Origin: Texcoconibacillus texcoconensis
GTDB taxonomy: Bacteria; Bacillota; Bacilli; Bacillales; Salisediminibacteriaceae
Length of the DNA stretch: 64,000 bases
Direction: 5' to 3'
NCBI RefSeq assembly: GCF_014202575.1
Contig: NZ_JACHHB010000014.1
Coordinates: 1 to 64,000, forward strand
Shown here: positions 35,360 through 44,760 of the stretch, one piece after another
Layout: each line of letters begins with the position of its first letter
Numbering within the stretch: the first letter of the stretch is position 1
Notes under the pieces: model-generated
The model's database searches: none
Told to the model about the DNA's origin: nothing
What the model saw: the letters and a program-made list of their open reading frames with translations, nothing else
Position numbers and translations under genes: made by a program

Positions 35360-36130
35360 TTAGATGGGGATGCCAAATAACTTTTTTCTTTTGATGTATT
35401 GTGGTTGGTTTTGTTTGAGTGCTTTGCCTGTGGTGAGGCGTCGGGCGTTTTCTTGGAAGTCTTGCCAGGTGTATGGGTTGATTGTTTTTTCGATTTGTTG
35501 TTTGGCTTGTTGCCATCTGAATGGTCTTGTTGTTGTGTTGTGTGCGTCTGATGCGATTAGGTGTGTTAGGTTGTGTGTGATGAGTTGTTCTGTGAATTTT
35601 TTGATTTTTTTGCCGAAGTGGCCGGTGATGCTTGATGTTGTGATTTGTGTGACGGCGCCGGCTTTGACGAGATTGTATAGGATGTCTGGGTTGTCGATGA
35701 GTTCTGTGTTTCTTTCGGGATGGACGATGACGGGTACGACGCCTGTGAGTTGGATGTCGTACAGTAGTTGGCTTGTGAACCGTGGGACATGGTTTGATGG
35801 TAGTTCGACGAATACGTATTCGTGTGCGTTGGCTACCGTTAGGATGTCGCCGGTTTCGAGGCCTTCTACCATTTCACCGTGAATGCGTGCTTCTTGTCCT
35901 GGAATGATGTCGACGTTGATGTTTTCTTTTTTTAGTATGGCGTTGAGTTCGTCTGTTTTTCTTAGGATGTTGATGTGTGTGTTTTCGTATGTTGGTACGT
36001 TGTGGTGAGGGGTGGTAATGATGGTGGTGATCCCCTCACGTTCTGCTTCTTTGGCTAGTTTGATGCTGTCTGCGAGTCTTGTTGGTCCGTCGTCGACTTC
36101 CGGGAGTATATGACAGTGACAATCGATCAT
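35360..36130 (-). CDS. PHP-family tyrosine-protein phosphatase (CpsB/YwqE-like)
   Basis: The 256-residue enzyme has all metal-binding motifs: DCHCHILPEVDDGP at the start, TTPHHN, PGQEARIHGE, VIVHPERN and IASDAHN. It removes phosphate from the tyrosine cluster of the partner kinase and so controls polymer length. It follows the kinase gene by 175 bp, a gap with short direct repeats. Confidence 0.93.
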   Translation of the reverse strand: MIDCHCHILPEVDDGPTRLADSIKLAKEAEREGITTIITTPHHNVPTYENTHINILRKTDELNAILKKENINVDIIPGQEARIHGEMVEGLETGDILTVANAHEYVFVELPSNHVPRFTSQLLYDIQLTGVVPVIVHPERNTELIDNPDILYNLVKAGAVTQITTSSITGHFGKKIKKFTEQLITHNLTHLIASDAHNTTTRPFRWQQAKQQIEKTINPYTWQDFQENARRLTTGKALKQNQPQYIKRKKLFGIPI

Positions 36131-36172
36131 CTCGTCGTCCCCTTCCGTGTGAATCTATGGTGTGTTCTGATA

Positions 36173-36235
36173 TTTAATGATGAATTTTTGATGATGAATT
36201 TTTGATGATGGATTCTTGATGATGGTTTCTCGCTG
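36173..36235. repeat. short tandem repeat between kinase and phosphatase genes
   Basis: Four near-identical ~15-bp units of the form ATTTTTGATGATGA lie in the intergenic stretch. They are non-coding in the direction of the operon. Confidence 0.7.
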
Positions 36236-36305
36236 ATGCACCAGGAATATTTTACCATATTTTCATAGAATTGAAAGGGTGCAGGTGGAAAATTTTGGTG
36301 TTTTT

Positions 36306-37010
36306 TTATTTTCCACCGTAGTAATAGTAATAATGGCCTTGACGTTTCTCTCGTTGGTTTAAGACGACGCCTAGAATGTTGCCGTTGGCGGCGTCGAGTA
36401 GTTCTTTTGCTTTTTCGGCTTCTTCTTTTTCGGTTTTGCCACTGGCGGCGACGAGGATTGTGCCGTCGCATTGGTTGGCGAGTACTTGCGCGTCGGTGAC
36501 GGCGAGTACGGGTGGTGTGTCGATGATGACGTGTGTGTATTCGGTTTGTGCTTCTTCTAGTAGTGCGTTCATCCTACGTGAGCCGAGGAGTTCGGCTGGG
36601 TTGGGCGGGATAGGCCCGCTCGTTAAAAGATCGAGATGAGCGATGTCGGTTTGTTGGATCGCTTCTTCGAATGTCGTTTGCTCAGATAGAACCGTTGTGA
36701 GTCCTTGTAAGTTACGGCGCTCAAATGTATAGTGTGACGTCGGTTTTCTTAAGTCGGCGTCGATGAGCAGTGTCGGTTGTTCTTGTTGGGCCATGACGGT
36801 TGCCAGGTTGGCTGCGGTCGTCGACTTTCCTTCGGATGGTCCGGTTGACGTGACGACGATCGTATCGATGGATGAGTCGATGCTTGCAAACTGGATGTTT
36901 GTCCGAATTGTTCGGTATTGCTCGGCGACTGGTGATTTCGGGTCGTAATGGGAGATCAGGCTCCGTTGTGTTTCGTCTAGTGTGCGTTTTGATTTCTTTT
37001 TGAAGATCAT
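36306..37010 (-). CDS. CpsD/CapB-type tyrosine-protein kinase
   Basis: The 234-residue protein has Walker A (STGPSEGKSTTAANLA), Walker A' (LLIDADLRKP), and Walker B-like VIIDTPP. The C-terminus is a tyrosine cluster (GHYYYYYGGK), the autophosphorylation site. It forms an active kinase only together with the membrane adaptor encoded directly upstream, with which it overlaps by four bases. Confidence 0.94.
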   Translation of the reverse strand: MIFKKKSKRTLDETQRSLISHYDPKSPVAEQYRTIRTNIQFASIDSSIDTIVVTSTGPSEGKSTTAANLATVMAQQEQPTLLIDADLRKPTSHYTFERRNLQGLTTVLSEQTTFEEAIQQTDIAHLDLLTSGPIPPNPAELLGSRRMNALLEEAQTEYTHVIIDTPPVLAVTDAQVLANQCDGTILVAASGKTEKEEAEKAKELLDAANGNILGVVLNQREKRQGHYYYYYGGK

Positions 37011-37753
37011 GCTGATTCCCTCCCTTTCCTGTTGCTACGGCTCAATTCGGTGTTTGCTACTTCTGATTTGCTAGTTTTCACCTCGGGTGTTTCTTCGTCG
37101 ATGACTGAAACGCTGCCTAAGATCGGTAGGCCGAGTGTGTCTTCGACGTCTTGTTCGTTTCGAAGTGATTGGTCGAGAAATTCTAGTAAAAAGGCAAGTC
37201 CTACTGCGGTCATGAGTCCAACGACGAACGCGATCGCCATGTTGAGTGGCGGGTTCGGGCTGACTGGCGTTGGTTGTTCGCCGAGGTCTGCTGATGCGAG
37301 CACGTAAATGTTGTCCACATTGAGTAGGTTTGGCATTTCTTGTTCGAAGATGCCAGCTGTGGCGTTGGCGATGTCTGTCGCGCGTGCTGGATTGGTGTCC
37401 TCAACGCTGATGTTGACAACTTGTGAGTCTCCTTCGCGTTGGACGTTGATCTCTGGCGTGTTCTCAAGTCCGAGTTCTTCTTCGACTTGGTCGAGGATGT
37501 ACGGACTTTGTAGGATGACGTTGTATGTATCGATGTATTCTGAGTCTGAGCCGAATGAAGCAGAGTCTAGGATCGATGATGCTGTGGCTGCTTCACTGAC
37601 GAGTACTTGTGTTGTTGTTTCATAGCGCGGTGTGAGCATAAAGTAGCTGATGATTGCGCTTGCTGCAACGGCTAATAGTGTGATTGATATGATAAGGCCA
37701 AGGCGCTTTTTTAGTGTTTCGTATATTTCTTTTAAACTAATTGTTTCTTCCAT
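37007..37753 (-). CDS. Wzz/YveK-type chain-length and kinase adaptor protein
   Basis: Started at MEETISLKEIYETLKKRLGL (ATG 37753), the product has 248 residues. It has membrane segments at about 19-40 and 175-197 with an extracellular loop between them, and the Pro-rich motif PVSPNPPLN before the second helix. It activates the kinase and helps set chain length. As first gene of the minus-strand cluster it likely follows the operon promoter. Confidence 0.92.
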   Translation of the reverse strand: MEETISLKEIYETLKKRLGLIISITLLAVAASAIISYFMLTPRYETTTQVLVSEAATASSILDSASFGSDSEYIDTYNVILQSPYILDQVEEELGLENTPEINVQREGDSQVVNISVEDTNPARATDIANATAGIFEQEMPNLLNVDNIYVLASADLGEQPTPVSPNPPLNMAIAFVVGLMTAVGLAFLLEFLDQSLRNEQDVEDTLGLPILGSVSVIDEETPEVKTSKSEVANTELSRSNRKGRESA

Positions 37754-37956
37754 GGTGATCCTCCAGAGTATTTGGGATATCGAAATTACCATCTAGGTCG
37801 AAAGTTTATAGAACATTTTCCCCAATGTCGACAGATTCGACAAAACTTGTCATTTATTCCATATAATAGACACAGAGATTTGTCGAAGGGTTGGGTTGAG
37901 TTGGTTGGTCGTGGTGATTCGTTTTGCACAGGATTTTTTTCGGTATGCACGCGTTT

Positions 37957-38283
37957 TTTCGTTCAGGTGAACTGATTTTTCCTTCAGGTAGAGCGTTTTT
38001 TCGTTCAGGTGAAATGGTTTTTCCTTCAGGTAGAGCATTTTTTCGATCAGGTGAACTGATTTTTCCTTCAGGTAGAGTATTTTTCGGTCAGGTGAACTGG
38101 TTTTTCCTTCAGGTAGAGCGTTTTTTCATCAGGTGAACTGGTTTTTCCTTCAGGTAGAGCATTTTTCGGTCAGGTGAACTGATTTTTCCTTCAGGTAGAG
38201 CGTTTTTTCGGACAGGTGAACTGATTTTTCCTTCAGGTAGAGCATTTTTCGATCAGGTGAACTGGTTTTCCTTCAGGTGAGGC
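37957..38283. repeat. array 1: eight ~41-42-bp units made of two ~21-bp halves
   Basis: Each unit holds one TTCAGGTGAACTG-type half and one CCTTCAGGTAGAGC-type half, separated by T runs. I count eight units, some one base shorter, so no reading frame is kept. The TTCAGGTGAA core is a small imperfect palindrome. There are no unique spacers. The array ends directly at the stop of the next minus-strand gene. A second array of the same family is at 43665. Confidence 0.9.
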
Positions 38284-38285
38284 TT

Positions 38286-38942
38286 CTACCTTACTTCTAA
38301 GATTTGTTCGACGGCTTGGCGGCGGCGTTCGTCTTTTTCGGTTTCGTAGATGTTGCGGAATTCTTGGGCTTTGGCTGCGTCGTAGTCGTTTTCTTCTAGT
38401 GTGTTTTCAAGTTCGGTGTAAACGGCGTCGAAGCGTTCGTCGGCTTCGTTTTCGTATTGGTCGACGATGTCAATATAGTCGGCTTGGAGTTCGGATTCGG
38501 TTTTGTCGAGTTCGCCGGCTTGGAGTAGCTCATAGTCTTGGGTCATTTCTGAGACGAGTGTGTCGACGCGTTCGTATTCTTCGGCTGCGAGTTCTTCGAA
38601 GCGTTGGAAATAGGTTTCTTCGATGTCGACGAGTTCTTTGGTGTTCGATTCACTTTCAGATTCAGTGCTAGCTTGTCCTTCATTTGAGGATGAGTCGGAT
38701 GAATCGGATGAATCGGATGAGTCGGTTTCAGATTCTTCGGTTTGGTCACCATCGTTGCTTTCGGCATCGTCGTCGGTAAAGCGTTCGCTTTCGAGTTCGG
38801 TGTCGTTGGATGCTCGGTCGCTTTCTAGCATGGTTGATGCTTCGCTTGCTTGGCGGTCGAGTTCGTTTTGCCAGTAGGTGTTGCCGAAGGCAACGAGGGC
38901 GATGGTTGCGATGATGATGGTGATGATGGACCATTTTTTCAT
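38286..38942 (-). CDS. acidic membrane-anchored protein with Ser/Asp-rich linker
   Basis: The 218-residue protein has an N-terminal signal anchor (about 5-22), then a very acidic low-complexity stretch with repeated SDSSDSSDSS, then a predicted helical domain (about 105-218) rich in Glu. I do not recognise the family. It should lie outside the membrane. Its helix-rich C-terminus and the adjacency to SLH proteins suggest an envelope role. No SLH domain is present. Confidence 0.7.
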   Translation of the reverse strand: MKKWSIITIIIATIALVAFGNTYWQNELDRQASEASTMLESDRASNDTELESERFTDDDAESNDGDQTEESETDSSDSSDSSDSSSNEGQASTESESESNTKELVDIEETYFQRFEELAAEEYERVDTLVSEMTQDYELLQAGELDKTESELQADYIDIVDQYENEADERFDAVYTELENTLEENDYDAAKAQEFRNIYETEKDERRRQAVEQILEVR

Positions 38943-39045
38943 TCTGGATTCCTCACTTTTTCGTTGGTGTCGGTTGTCGAATGGATCGTCTTGTTACTGT
39001 GTGCTGATTCATGGCGTGATGTGTGGTGAAAACGAAAGCTGTCCG

Positions 39046-40146
39046 TTATTCGACATGGACTGGTATTTGTATTGGTGTTTGGTTGCCGTCATCGTCGGTG
39101 AGATGGCCGCGGGCGGTGAAGTCGCCTTGGGCGTCGCGGATGAGGTCGATGTCGGCGTCTAGGTCGCTTAGGAATTGGGCGACGGATAGTTCGTTGGTGC
39201 CTTCTGATAGTTCTTGTGGTTGTTCTAGGTCGCTGGTTGGTGCGTTTGTGAATTCGAGTGTGCTGTCTTTGCTGACGTCGATGGTGCCACTTGTGATTTC
39301 GTCTTCGCCGTCGAGGTGGGTGAGGTCGAAAGTAAGGGTGTTGTCTTGGGTGTCGGCTTCGATGGTTTCACCTGCGGCGGTTGTCATGGTTGCGGTGGTT
39401 GCTTCTGGTGGTGTGGTGTCGTCGGTGTCTCCGCTTCCATTGTTGTTATCAGGTTCGTCGGTTTCGTCAGTGTTTTCATCGTTGTCACGTTGGTCATCGT
39501 TTTCACCGTCGTCATCGTCGTTTCGGTCGTCTTCGGTGGTTAGGGCGCGGTGTAGGAAGACGGCGAATTCGGCGCGGGTGACGTTGGCTTTTGGTTCGTA
39601 TTGGTTGTTGCTGCGTCCTTCGGTTAGGCCGTGGTGGTACAGGGTGATGATGTTTTCTTGGTGTGAGTGGTTGGCCTCTTGGATGTCGGTGAGTGTGTCA
39701 TTGTCTTTTGCTTTTGGTTCTAGGTCAAATGAGCGGACGAGGACGGTGGCCATTTCTTCTCTTGTTAAGGGATTGGTTGGGTTGAATTCGTTGTGTGTGT
39801 TCCCTTGGAAGATGCCGGCTGCTGTTGTTAGGTGGACGGCATCGGTGTAATATGCGTCTTCGTCGATGTCTGTAAAGTTGGTTTCGGTTTGGTCGGTTGG
39901 TTCGTCTAGGTCTAGGGCGCGTGTGAACATGGTTGCTGCGTCGGCGCGGTCAATGTTGTTGTCGGGTTTGAATGTGTCGTCTGGGTAGCCGGTGATGACT
40001 TCGGCGTCGACGAGGGTTTGGATTTCTTGTTTGGCGAAGTGGTCGTCGGCGATGTCTGTGAATGTATCGTTGGCAGTGACGGTCGTTGCTGGTATGGCTA
40101 GAATGGCTACGAGTGCGATGGTTGTGATTGGTTTCGTGATGTTCAT
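39046..40146 (-). CDS. secreted SLH-domain protein (N-terminal SLH)
   Basis: I start it at MNITKPITTIALVAILAIPA (ATG 40146) behind AAAGGAGGG; this gives 366 residues with a signal peptide cut after about residue 26. Three SLH domains follow (about 28-205), with GYPDDTFKPDNNIDRADAAT and similar motifs. A very acidic Asp/Glu/Asn linker (about 210-270) leads to a ~95-residue C-terminal part without recognised domain. It is anchored by SLH domains to pyruvylated wall polymer. Confidence 0.88.
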   Translation of the reverse strand: MNITKPITTIALVAILAIPATTVTANDTFTDIADDHFAKQEIQTLVDAEVITGYPDDTFKPDNNIDRADAATMFTRALDLDEPTDQTETNFTDIDEDAYYTDAVHLTTAAGIFQGNTHNEFNPTNPLTREEMATVLVRSFDLEPKAKDNDTLTDIQEANHSHQENIITLYHHGLTEGRSNNQYEPKANVTRAEFAVFLHRALTTEDDRNDDDDGENDDQRDNDENTDETDEPDNNNGSGDTDDTTPPEATTATMTTAAGETIEADTQDNTLTFDLTHLDGEDEITSGTIDVSKDSTLEFTNAPTSDLEQPQELSEGTNELSVAQFLSDLDADIDLIRDAQGDFTARGHLTDDDGNQTPIQIPVHVE

Positions 40147-40240
40147 TTGGATGGCTCCCTCCTTTGTTGGATTGTTGGTTTTGGTGAGTGTTCTCGGTGC
40201 GTTGCAATGTGACGCAATGTCGCTTGTGGTGACAACCAAT

Positions 40241-40303
40241 AAAAAGGCTGACTTAGGCTGGGCTCTCGTTGGTGAGAGCGCCTGGCCCTGTGTGTCAGCC
40301 TTT
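40241..40303 (-). terminator. terminator after the larger SLH gene
   Basis: AAAGGCTGAC and GTCAGCCTTT form the outer stem, GGGCTCTC and GAGAGC the inner one. On the minus strand a U run follows the hairpin. Confidence 0.75.
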
Positions 40304-40341
40304 CTGGCGTTACGGTTGGTTACGGCGACGTGTGTTTTCGT

Positions 40342-42378
40342 CTAGTTGATGAAGTCGACTTCTTGTAAGAATCGGTCGATGAGTGCGGCCATTTCAGCTC
40401 TTGTTGTGTTGTCTTTTGGTAAGAGTTGGTTATGGTCGTCACCGTTCATGATTTCTGTTTGGATGAGTGTTTCGATGTGCTCATCCGCATAGTCTGCGAT
40501 GTCTGTGTGATCTGTATAGTCTGTGAGCTGAAGGTCTTCATCGAGTTCTGGTTCGTGAGCGATGTAGTCGATGGCACGGCTGATCATTGTTGCCGCTTCT
40601 TCACGTGTAACGTCTTCGTTCGGTGTGAACGTGCCGTTTGCGTGTCCTTCGATAATGCCTGTTTCAACTGCTGGCATGATTTCGTCGACGAACCATTCGC
40701 TGCCGTCAACGTCTGTAAATTGTTCGTTGTAGGTTTCTGTTGTTGCAAGGCCTAGGCTGCGAGTTAGGACCGTAGCTAGTTCGGCTCTTGTCATGTTTGA
40801 TTCTGGCTTGAAGGTGTTGTCGTTGTACCCTTCAATAATGTATTTTGATGCGAGTTTTTCGATGTTTTCAAGTGCCCAGTCTGACGTGCTGACGTCTGGG
40901 AATGATGCTTCGTTTTCGACAACGACGTATTCGCTGTTGCTGAAGCCTTTGAGTGTTGCTGTGTCTTCATCGATTGTTGTTGGTACGGCTGTGAACGTGC
41001 CGTCTTCTTCGAGGCGGACAGCTGTTGCTGTTTCTTCGTCGAAGTCATCTTCACCGTAAATGTCGCGTTCAACAACGGTGTCGAATTGGTCAAGGTTGAT
41101 TGTGTCGTCACCGATTTCCGCTTGAACTTGGAATGTGACTGGTTCGGATGCTGTTGTTAGCTCGTTTTGTTCGGCGACGTCGTTTTCGTCATCGCTTTGG
41201 CTCATTGTGATTGAGAAGCTGACGTCTTCTTCATCTGTATCGAGCACTTGAACTTCAGCTGCTTCGGCGATGTCGGCGCTGAATTCGGATACGCTTGCGC
41301 GGAAGGCGCCGTCATTGGAGCTAACTCCGACTGTTGCGTTTTCGTTGGCGCTACGGATTGTTTCGATTGCGTCAGATGGTAGGCTTAATTGCGCTTGCTC
41401 ACCTGCTTCTGTGTCGATGGAGAAGTCGACTTGTTCGATTGGCTCATCGTCGGACGCTGCTTCTTCTAACGCTTCGGATAAGCTTTCAGCGTCAACTGTT
41501 GCTGTGACTTGCTCTGTGCCGTCTTCTAATGTTTCGGATTCAGTGGAGATACTGTCGTCACCGCTGACAGTGCCTTCTTGTTCATCGGTGGTGTCATCGG
41601 AGTCGCTAGGGCTGGAGCTTCCACCGCCTCCGCCGCCGGAGCTGCCGTCGTCAGCAGGTTGAAAAGCAGTTACTAATACATGTGCCATTGCATCTTTGAT
41701 TTCATCTTCATTAAATCCAACCTCAGCAATTAAATCATCACTGATATCTGAGATTTCACTTACACTTAAATCCAATTCATCTTCAAGATGTTCAATCATA
41801 TCATCGTAATCATCTGTGACATTAAGAAGTAATTCAAGGTCAATGTTATCACGGACCCATTCTTCATCCATTCCTTCAACCCAAAGGCTTTCTGCTTTTT
41901 CTTCCAAATCACTAGCCATACCTAATAGATATGCGACAGTCACTTCCTCTCCGTAACCATCAAACAATTCTTTGAAACTGTCATCATGTCTGTCACGGAA
42001 TTCTTCAATTTTTGAAATAAGTTGATCTTTGTCGGCTTCTACATCATATAGTAGCTCAGCATAATCTTTTGCGATCTCACCTACTGGTCGGGAGACACTT
42101 TCCTTTCCCTCAACTGCATCAACAAAATCTTCAGGAAGGATGTCATCCTCCCATGTTTCAGCATCTAATTTTTTAATCTCTTCACGAAACTCTCTTATTG
42201 TATCCTTTTGACCTTCGTCCATCTCATCGTAAACTTCTACCATACGTTCTGCATAATCTTGGATTTCTTGTTCTGTTTCTGCAGAGACACTAGGTGTGCC
42301 TACGAGTGCAAATGGCACAATAAGTGCGGTTGCAAACATTGAATTTAATGCTTTGTTACTTAGCGGGAGTTTTTTCAT
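40342..42378 (-). CDS. secreted SLH-domain protein (C-terminal SLH)
   Basis: The 678-residue protein has a signal peptide ending near residue 33 (PSVSA). Residues about 35-230 form a helical acidic domain. A Gly/Ser linker (GGGGGGSSSPSDSDD) precedes a beta-rich middle part (about 290-480). Three SLH domains close the protein (about 490-675), with GYNDNTFKPESNMTRAELAT. The order differs from the neighbouring SLH gene, where SLH domains come first. It starts behind GAAGGAG. Confidence 0.88.
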   Translation of the reverse strand: MKKLPLSNKALNSMFATALIVPFALVGTPSVSAETEQEIQDYAERMVEVYDEMDEGQKDTIREFREEIKKLDAETWEDDILPEDFVDAVEGKESVSRPVGEIAKDYAELLYDVEADKDQLISKIEEFRDRHDDSFKELFDGYGEEVTVAYLLGMASDLEEKAESLWVEGMDEEWVRDNIDLELLLNVTDDYDDMIEHLEDELDLSVSEISDISDDLIAEVGFNEDEIKDAMAHVLVTAFQPADDGSSGGGGGGSSSPSDSDDTTDEQEGTVSGDDSISTESETLEDGTEQVTATVDAESLSEALEEAASDDEPIEQVDFSIDTEAGEQAQLSLPSDAIETIRSANENATVGVSSNDGAFRASVSEFSADIAEAAEVQVLDTDEEDVSFSITMSQSDDENDVAEQNELTTASEPVTFQVQAEIGDDTINLDQFDTVVERDIYGEDDFDEETATAVRLEEDGTFTAVPTTIDEDTATLKGFSNSEYVVVENEASFPDVSTSDWALENIEKLASKYIIEGYNDNTFKPESNMTRAELATVLTRSLGLATTETYNEQFTDVDGSEWFVDEIMPAVETGIIEGHANGTFTPNEDVTREEAATMISRAIDYIAHEPELDEDLQLTDYTDHTDIADYADEHIETLIQTEIMNGDDHNQLLPKDNTTRAEMAALIDRFLQEVDFIN

Positions 42379-42691
42379 AGCTCCTTCTTCACTCCTTCTG
42401 TTTTTTATCCTCGTTCCTATTACATTGTTAGGATTTGAAAATATGTAATTATTTAATCTAAAATAGAAAACATTTCCGTTTCACCATCATTACTAATGGT
42501 ATTAAATAAGTAATAGGAAATCAATACCAATCTACAATTTTTGGATATTCATAGGGTCGAAAGGCGGTTATGACGAGGTTAGACTGGGATGATTATTTTT
42601 CGACAATTCGTTCGTTTTATTTCAAAATATGAATGAAAATAACTTTCGCTTCTGGTGTTATTGGTGATGGTTTATCACCTATGAAATAGAA

Positions 42692-43540
42692 ATGGATGGC
42701 GCGATGATTCATACAAATGAGGTTATGTCGCTAGAACAAGGGTTTGATACGGGTTACGATGAGCCGAGGTATACTTTTGATGGTGATGTCGTTTCTGAGG
42801 AATTATATAATGAGAAACATGATTCATATTATGAGCGTCTTGAGGAAGTTGATACGGGAAGTGTTTCGATTACGGGTCGTGATGTGGTCAATTTTCAACG
42901 AAACACTGTCAATGTTGGCAAGATCGGTGAGTTGATTGATTCGTTTGAGTCAACGGCTGTCATCGATGAGCCTTCTAATTGGGCGCAGGAAGAGGTTTCT
43001 GAGGCGATGAATTTAAATCTTGTTCCTGAGCGTTTGCAATATGGATATGAAGATGACATCACTCGTGCTGATTTTAGCGTGTTGGTGGTTCATTTGTTAA
43101 AGGAGAAAACGGGTCAATCGATTCAAGAGTTGCTGGTTGAACATGATCTGACGTTAGACGTACATACGTTTGATGATACTTCTGATTATGAGGTTCTATC
43201 TGCGCATGCGTTCGGGATTGTGAAGGGGCATGGTGATGGAACGTTTGATCCGGAAGGTGCAATTACGAGGCAGGAAGCTGCTAGTATGCTAACGAAAACG
43301 GCTGATGTGCTTGATTTGGATACTCGTAGTCATATGGATAACCCTGGGTTTTCTGATCAGGATCATATTGCTGACTGGGCAACTGATGATGTTGCTTTTG
43401 TTTCGACGATGTATGATCGTACGAATGGCCTGGCGATTATGACTGGGACTGGTAACGATCGGTTTAGTCCGCTGGATTCTTATACGCGTGAGCAGTCTTT
43501 TATGACTTTGAAGAGGTTGTTCAATGTGGAGTCATTGTAA
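42692..43540 (+). CDS. SLH-domain protein lacking a signal peptide, probably 5'-truncated
   Basis: The 282-residue frame contains SLH-like repeats at about 90-150, 155-205 and 215-280 (GHGDGTFDPEGAITRQEAAS). It has no hydrophobic N-terminus and no clear ribosome site before the ATG at 42692. The upstream gap of 310 bp (42379-42691) contains no signal-peptide sequence. It is likely the surviving C-terminal part of a secreted protein, though an unknown start further upstream cannot be ruled out. Confidence 0.6.
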   Translation: MDGAMIHTNEVMSLEQGFDTGYDEPRYTFDGDVVSEELYNEKHDSYYERLEEVDTGSVSITGRDVVNFQRNTVNVGKIGELIDSFESTAVIDEPSNWAQEEVSEAMNLNLVPERLQYGYEDDITRADFSVLVVHLLKEKTGQSIQELLVEHDLTLDVHTFDDTSDYEVLSAHAFGIVKGHGDGTFDPEGAITRQEAASMLTKTADVLDLDTRSHMDNPGFSDQDHIADWATDDVAFVSTMYDRTNGLAIMTGTGNDRFSPLDSYTREQSFMTLKRLFNVESL

Positions 43541-43664
43541 AGAATGTGACAATGGCATTTTGGATCTGTGATGGATAACGGATCTGTAGGGGCAGCGCTC
43601 ATCATTGTGCGGGATTTGTTATGTTCCGTTTGATGAGCGTTTTTTGTTTGGGTGTGGCCTGCTT

Positions 43665-43932
43665 CGGTCAGGTGAAGCGGTTTTTCCTTCAGGTGAAGTG
43701 ATTTTTCGATCAGGTGGAGTGGTTTTTCCTTCAGGTGAGATACTTTTCCCTTCAGGTAGACTGTTTTTCCTTCAGGTTAGACTGTTTTTCCTTCAGGTAG
43801 ACTGTTTTTTCCTTCAGGTGAGCTACTTTTTCCTTCAGGTAGACTGTTTTTTCCTTCAGGTGAAGCGGTTTTTCAATCAGGTGAATCAATTTTCCCTTCA
43901 AGTGGACTACCTTTTCCTTCAATCATCAGATT
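43665..43932. repeat. array 2: about a dozen ~21-bp units
   Basis: Units carry TTCAGGTGAAG or TTCAGGTAGACTG cores and T runs. They belong to the same family as array 1, but the bipartite 42-bp order is less regular. The two arrays lie on either side of the SLH block (38286-43540). Confidence 0.88.
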
Positions 43933-44099
43933 CCTTTTCTCAATGACAATCTACCGCCGTTCGTGTTACTGGATTGTTTGTTCTGATTTTCAGAGATTAT
44001 CTTTCCTAATTGATTCCATATTCGTCGTTGTACTAGTTCAATCGTTTACTATGATGCTTTTACGTGTCTGTCAAACACCAATGACTATTTGCACTCAAA

Positions 44100-44136
44100 A
44101 AGACCTCATGGGGAAATACATTTCCCATGAGGTCTT
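44100..44136. terminator. 13-bp hairpin
   Basis: AAGACCTCATGGG and CCCATGAGGTCTT pair perfectly; on the minus strand a short U run follows. No gene ends next to it. The 43933-44676 stretch otherwise shows no gene. Confidence 0.55.
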
Positions 44137-44676
44137 GCACAAATGAAAAAGGACTTTAACATTTCACCGCACCGAAATCGGATATAGAACACACGATCAA
44201 GCTTACAATCACCATGATTATCGTGATTATGCGATGTTTATATTCCGTTTCATATAAAACTTTTGAATACACCCGATCTCCTTGAGAAGCTTCGTTTCCA
44301 TACGATCACCATCGTTTCTTTTATTATATCATGCGAAAAAATCAACAAAAGTGAGAACATCAGAAATTAGGGAATGAGTATGTGAGTGCGGACAAGAGGT
44401 GAGTAAAACATTTGATTTAAGAAGAAAACAAGTTTGGAACTTTCGACGAATGTTGTTTTATTGTTTCTCAAATAACTGTTTTTTGGAGGATTGACTTCTT
44501 CAAGTGAAAAAGAACATATGTTCTTATCTGGTTTTATTATATAATATTTTTTTGTTTAAATAAAGTGCACAATGATTCGTTTATCATTCTGTCACAGTGC
44601 GGGTAAGTTGTTTTCTCCATTCCAAAGTGAATAAGGGACACCTATGCCTAAACACCCTGTTATTTTACATAATGAA

Positions 44677-44716
44677 AACCACCTGAACTTGATATAGATC
44701 GTTCAGGTGGTTTTAT
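44677..44716 (-). terminator. terminator of the symporter gene
   Basis: AAAACCACCTGAAC and GTTCAGGTGGTTTT pair over 14 bp. It lies 45 bp past the symporter stop. The stem contains the GTTCAGGTG core also used in the arrays. Confidence 0.8.
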
Positions 44717-44760
44717 CATCGCAAAACTTCCGGTAGGTCCCTTCGAGAACCGTCATTGCG

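Noticed and set aside
37850-38136. Repeat-containing frames across array 1 (repeated LKEK/LNEK or FFRSGE patterns)
   Set aside because: Several units have lost one base, so no single frame spans the array, there is no ribosome site, and both strands give equally repetitive products.
37957-38283. CRISPR array
   Set aside because: Units are contiguous and all similar; there are no unique spacers and no cas genes.
39023-39850. Long Ser/Val-rich plus-strand frame opposite the SLH gene
   Set aside because: It is the antisense shadow of an Asp/Glu-rich gene with signal peptide and SLH domains.
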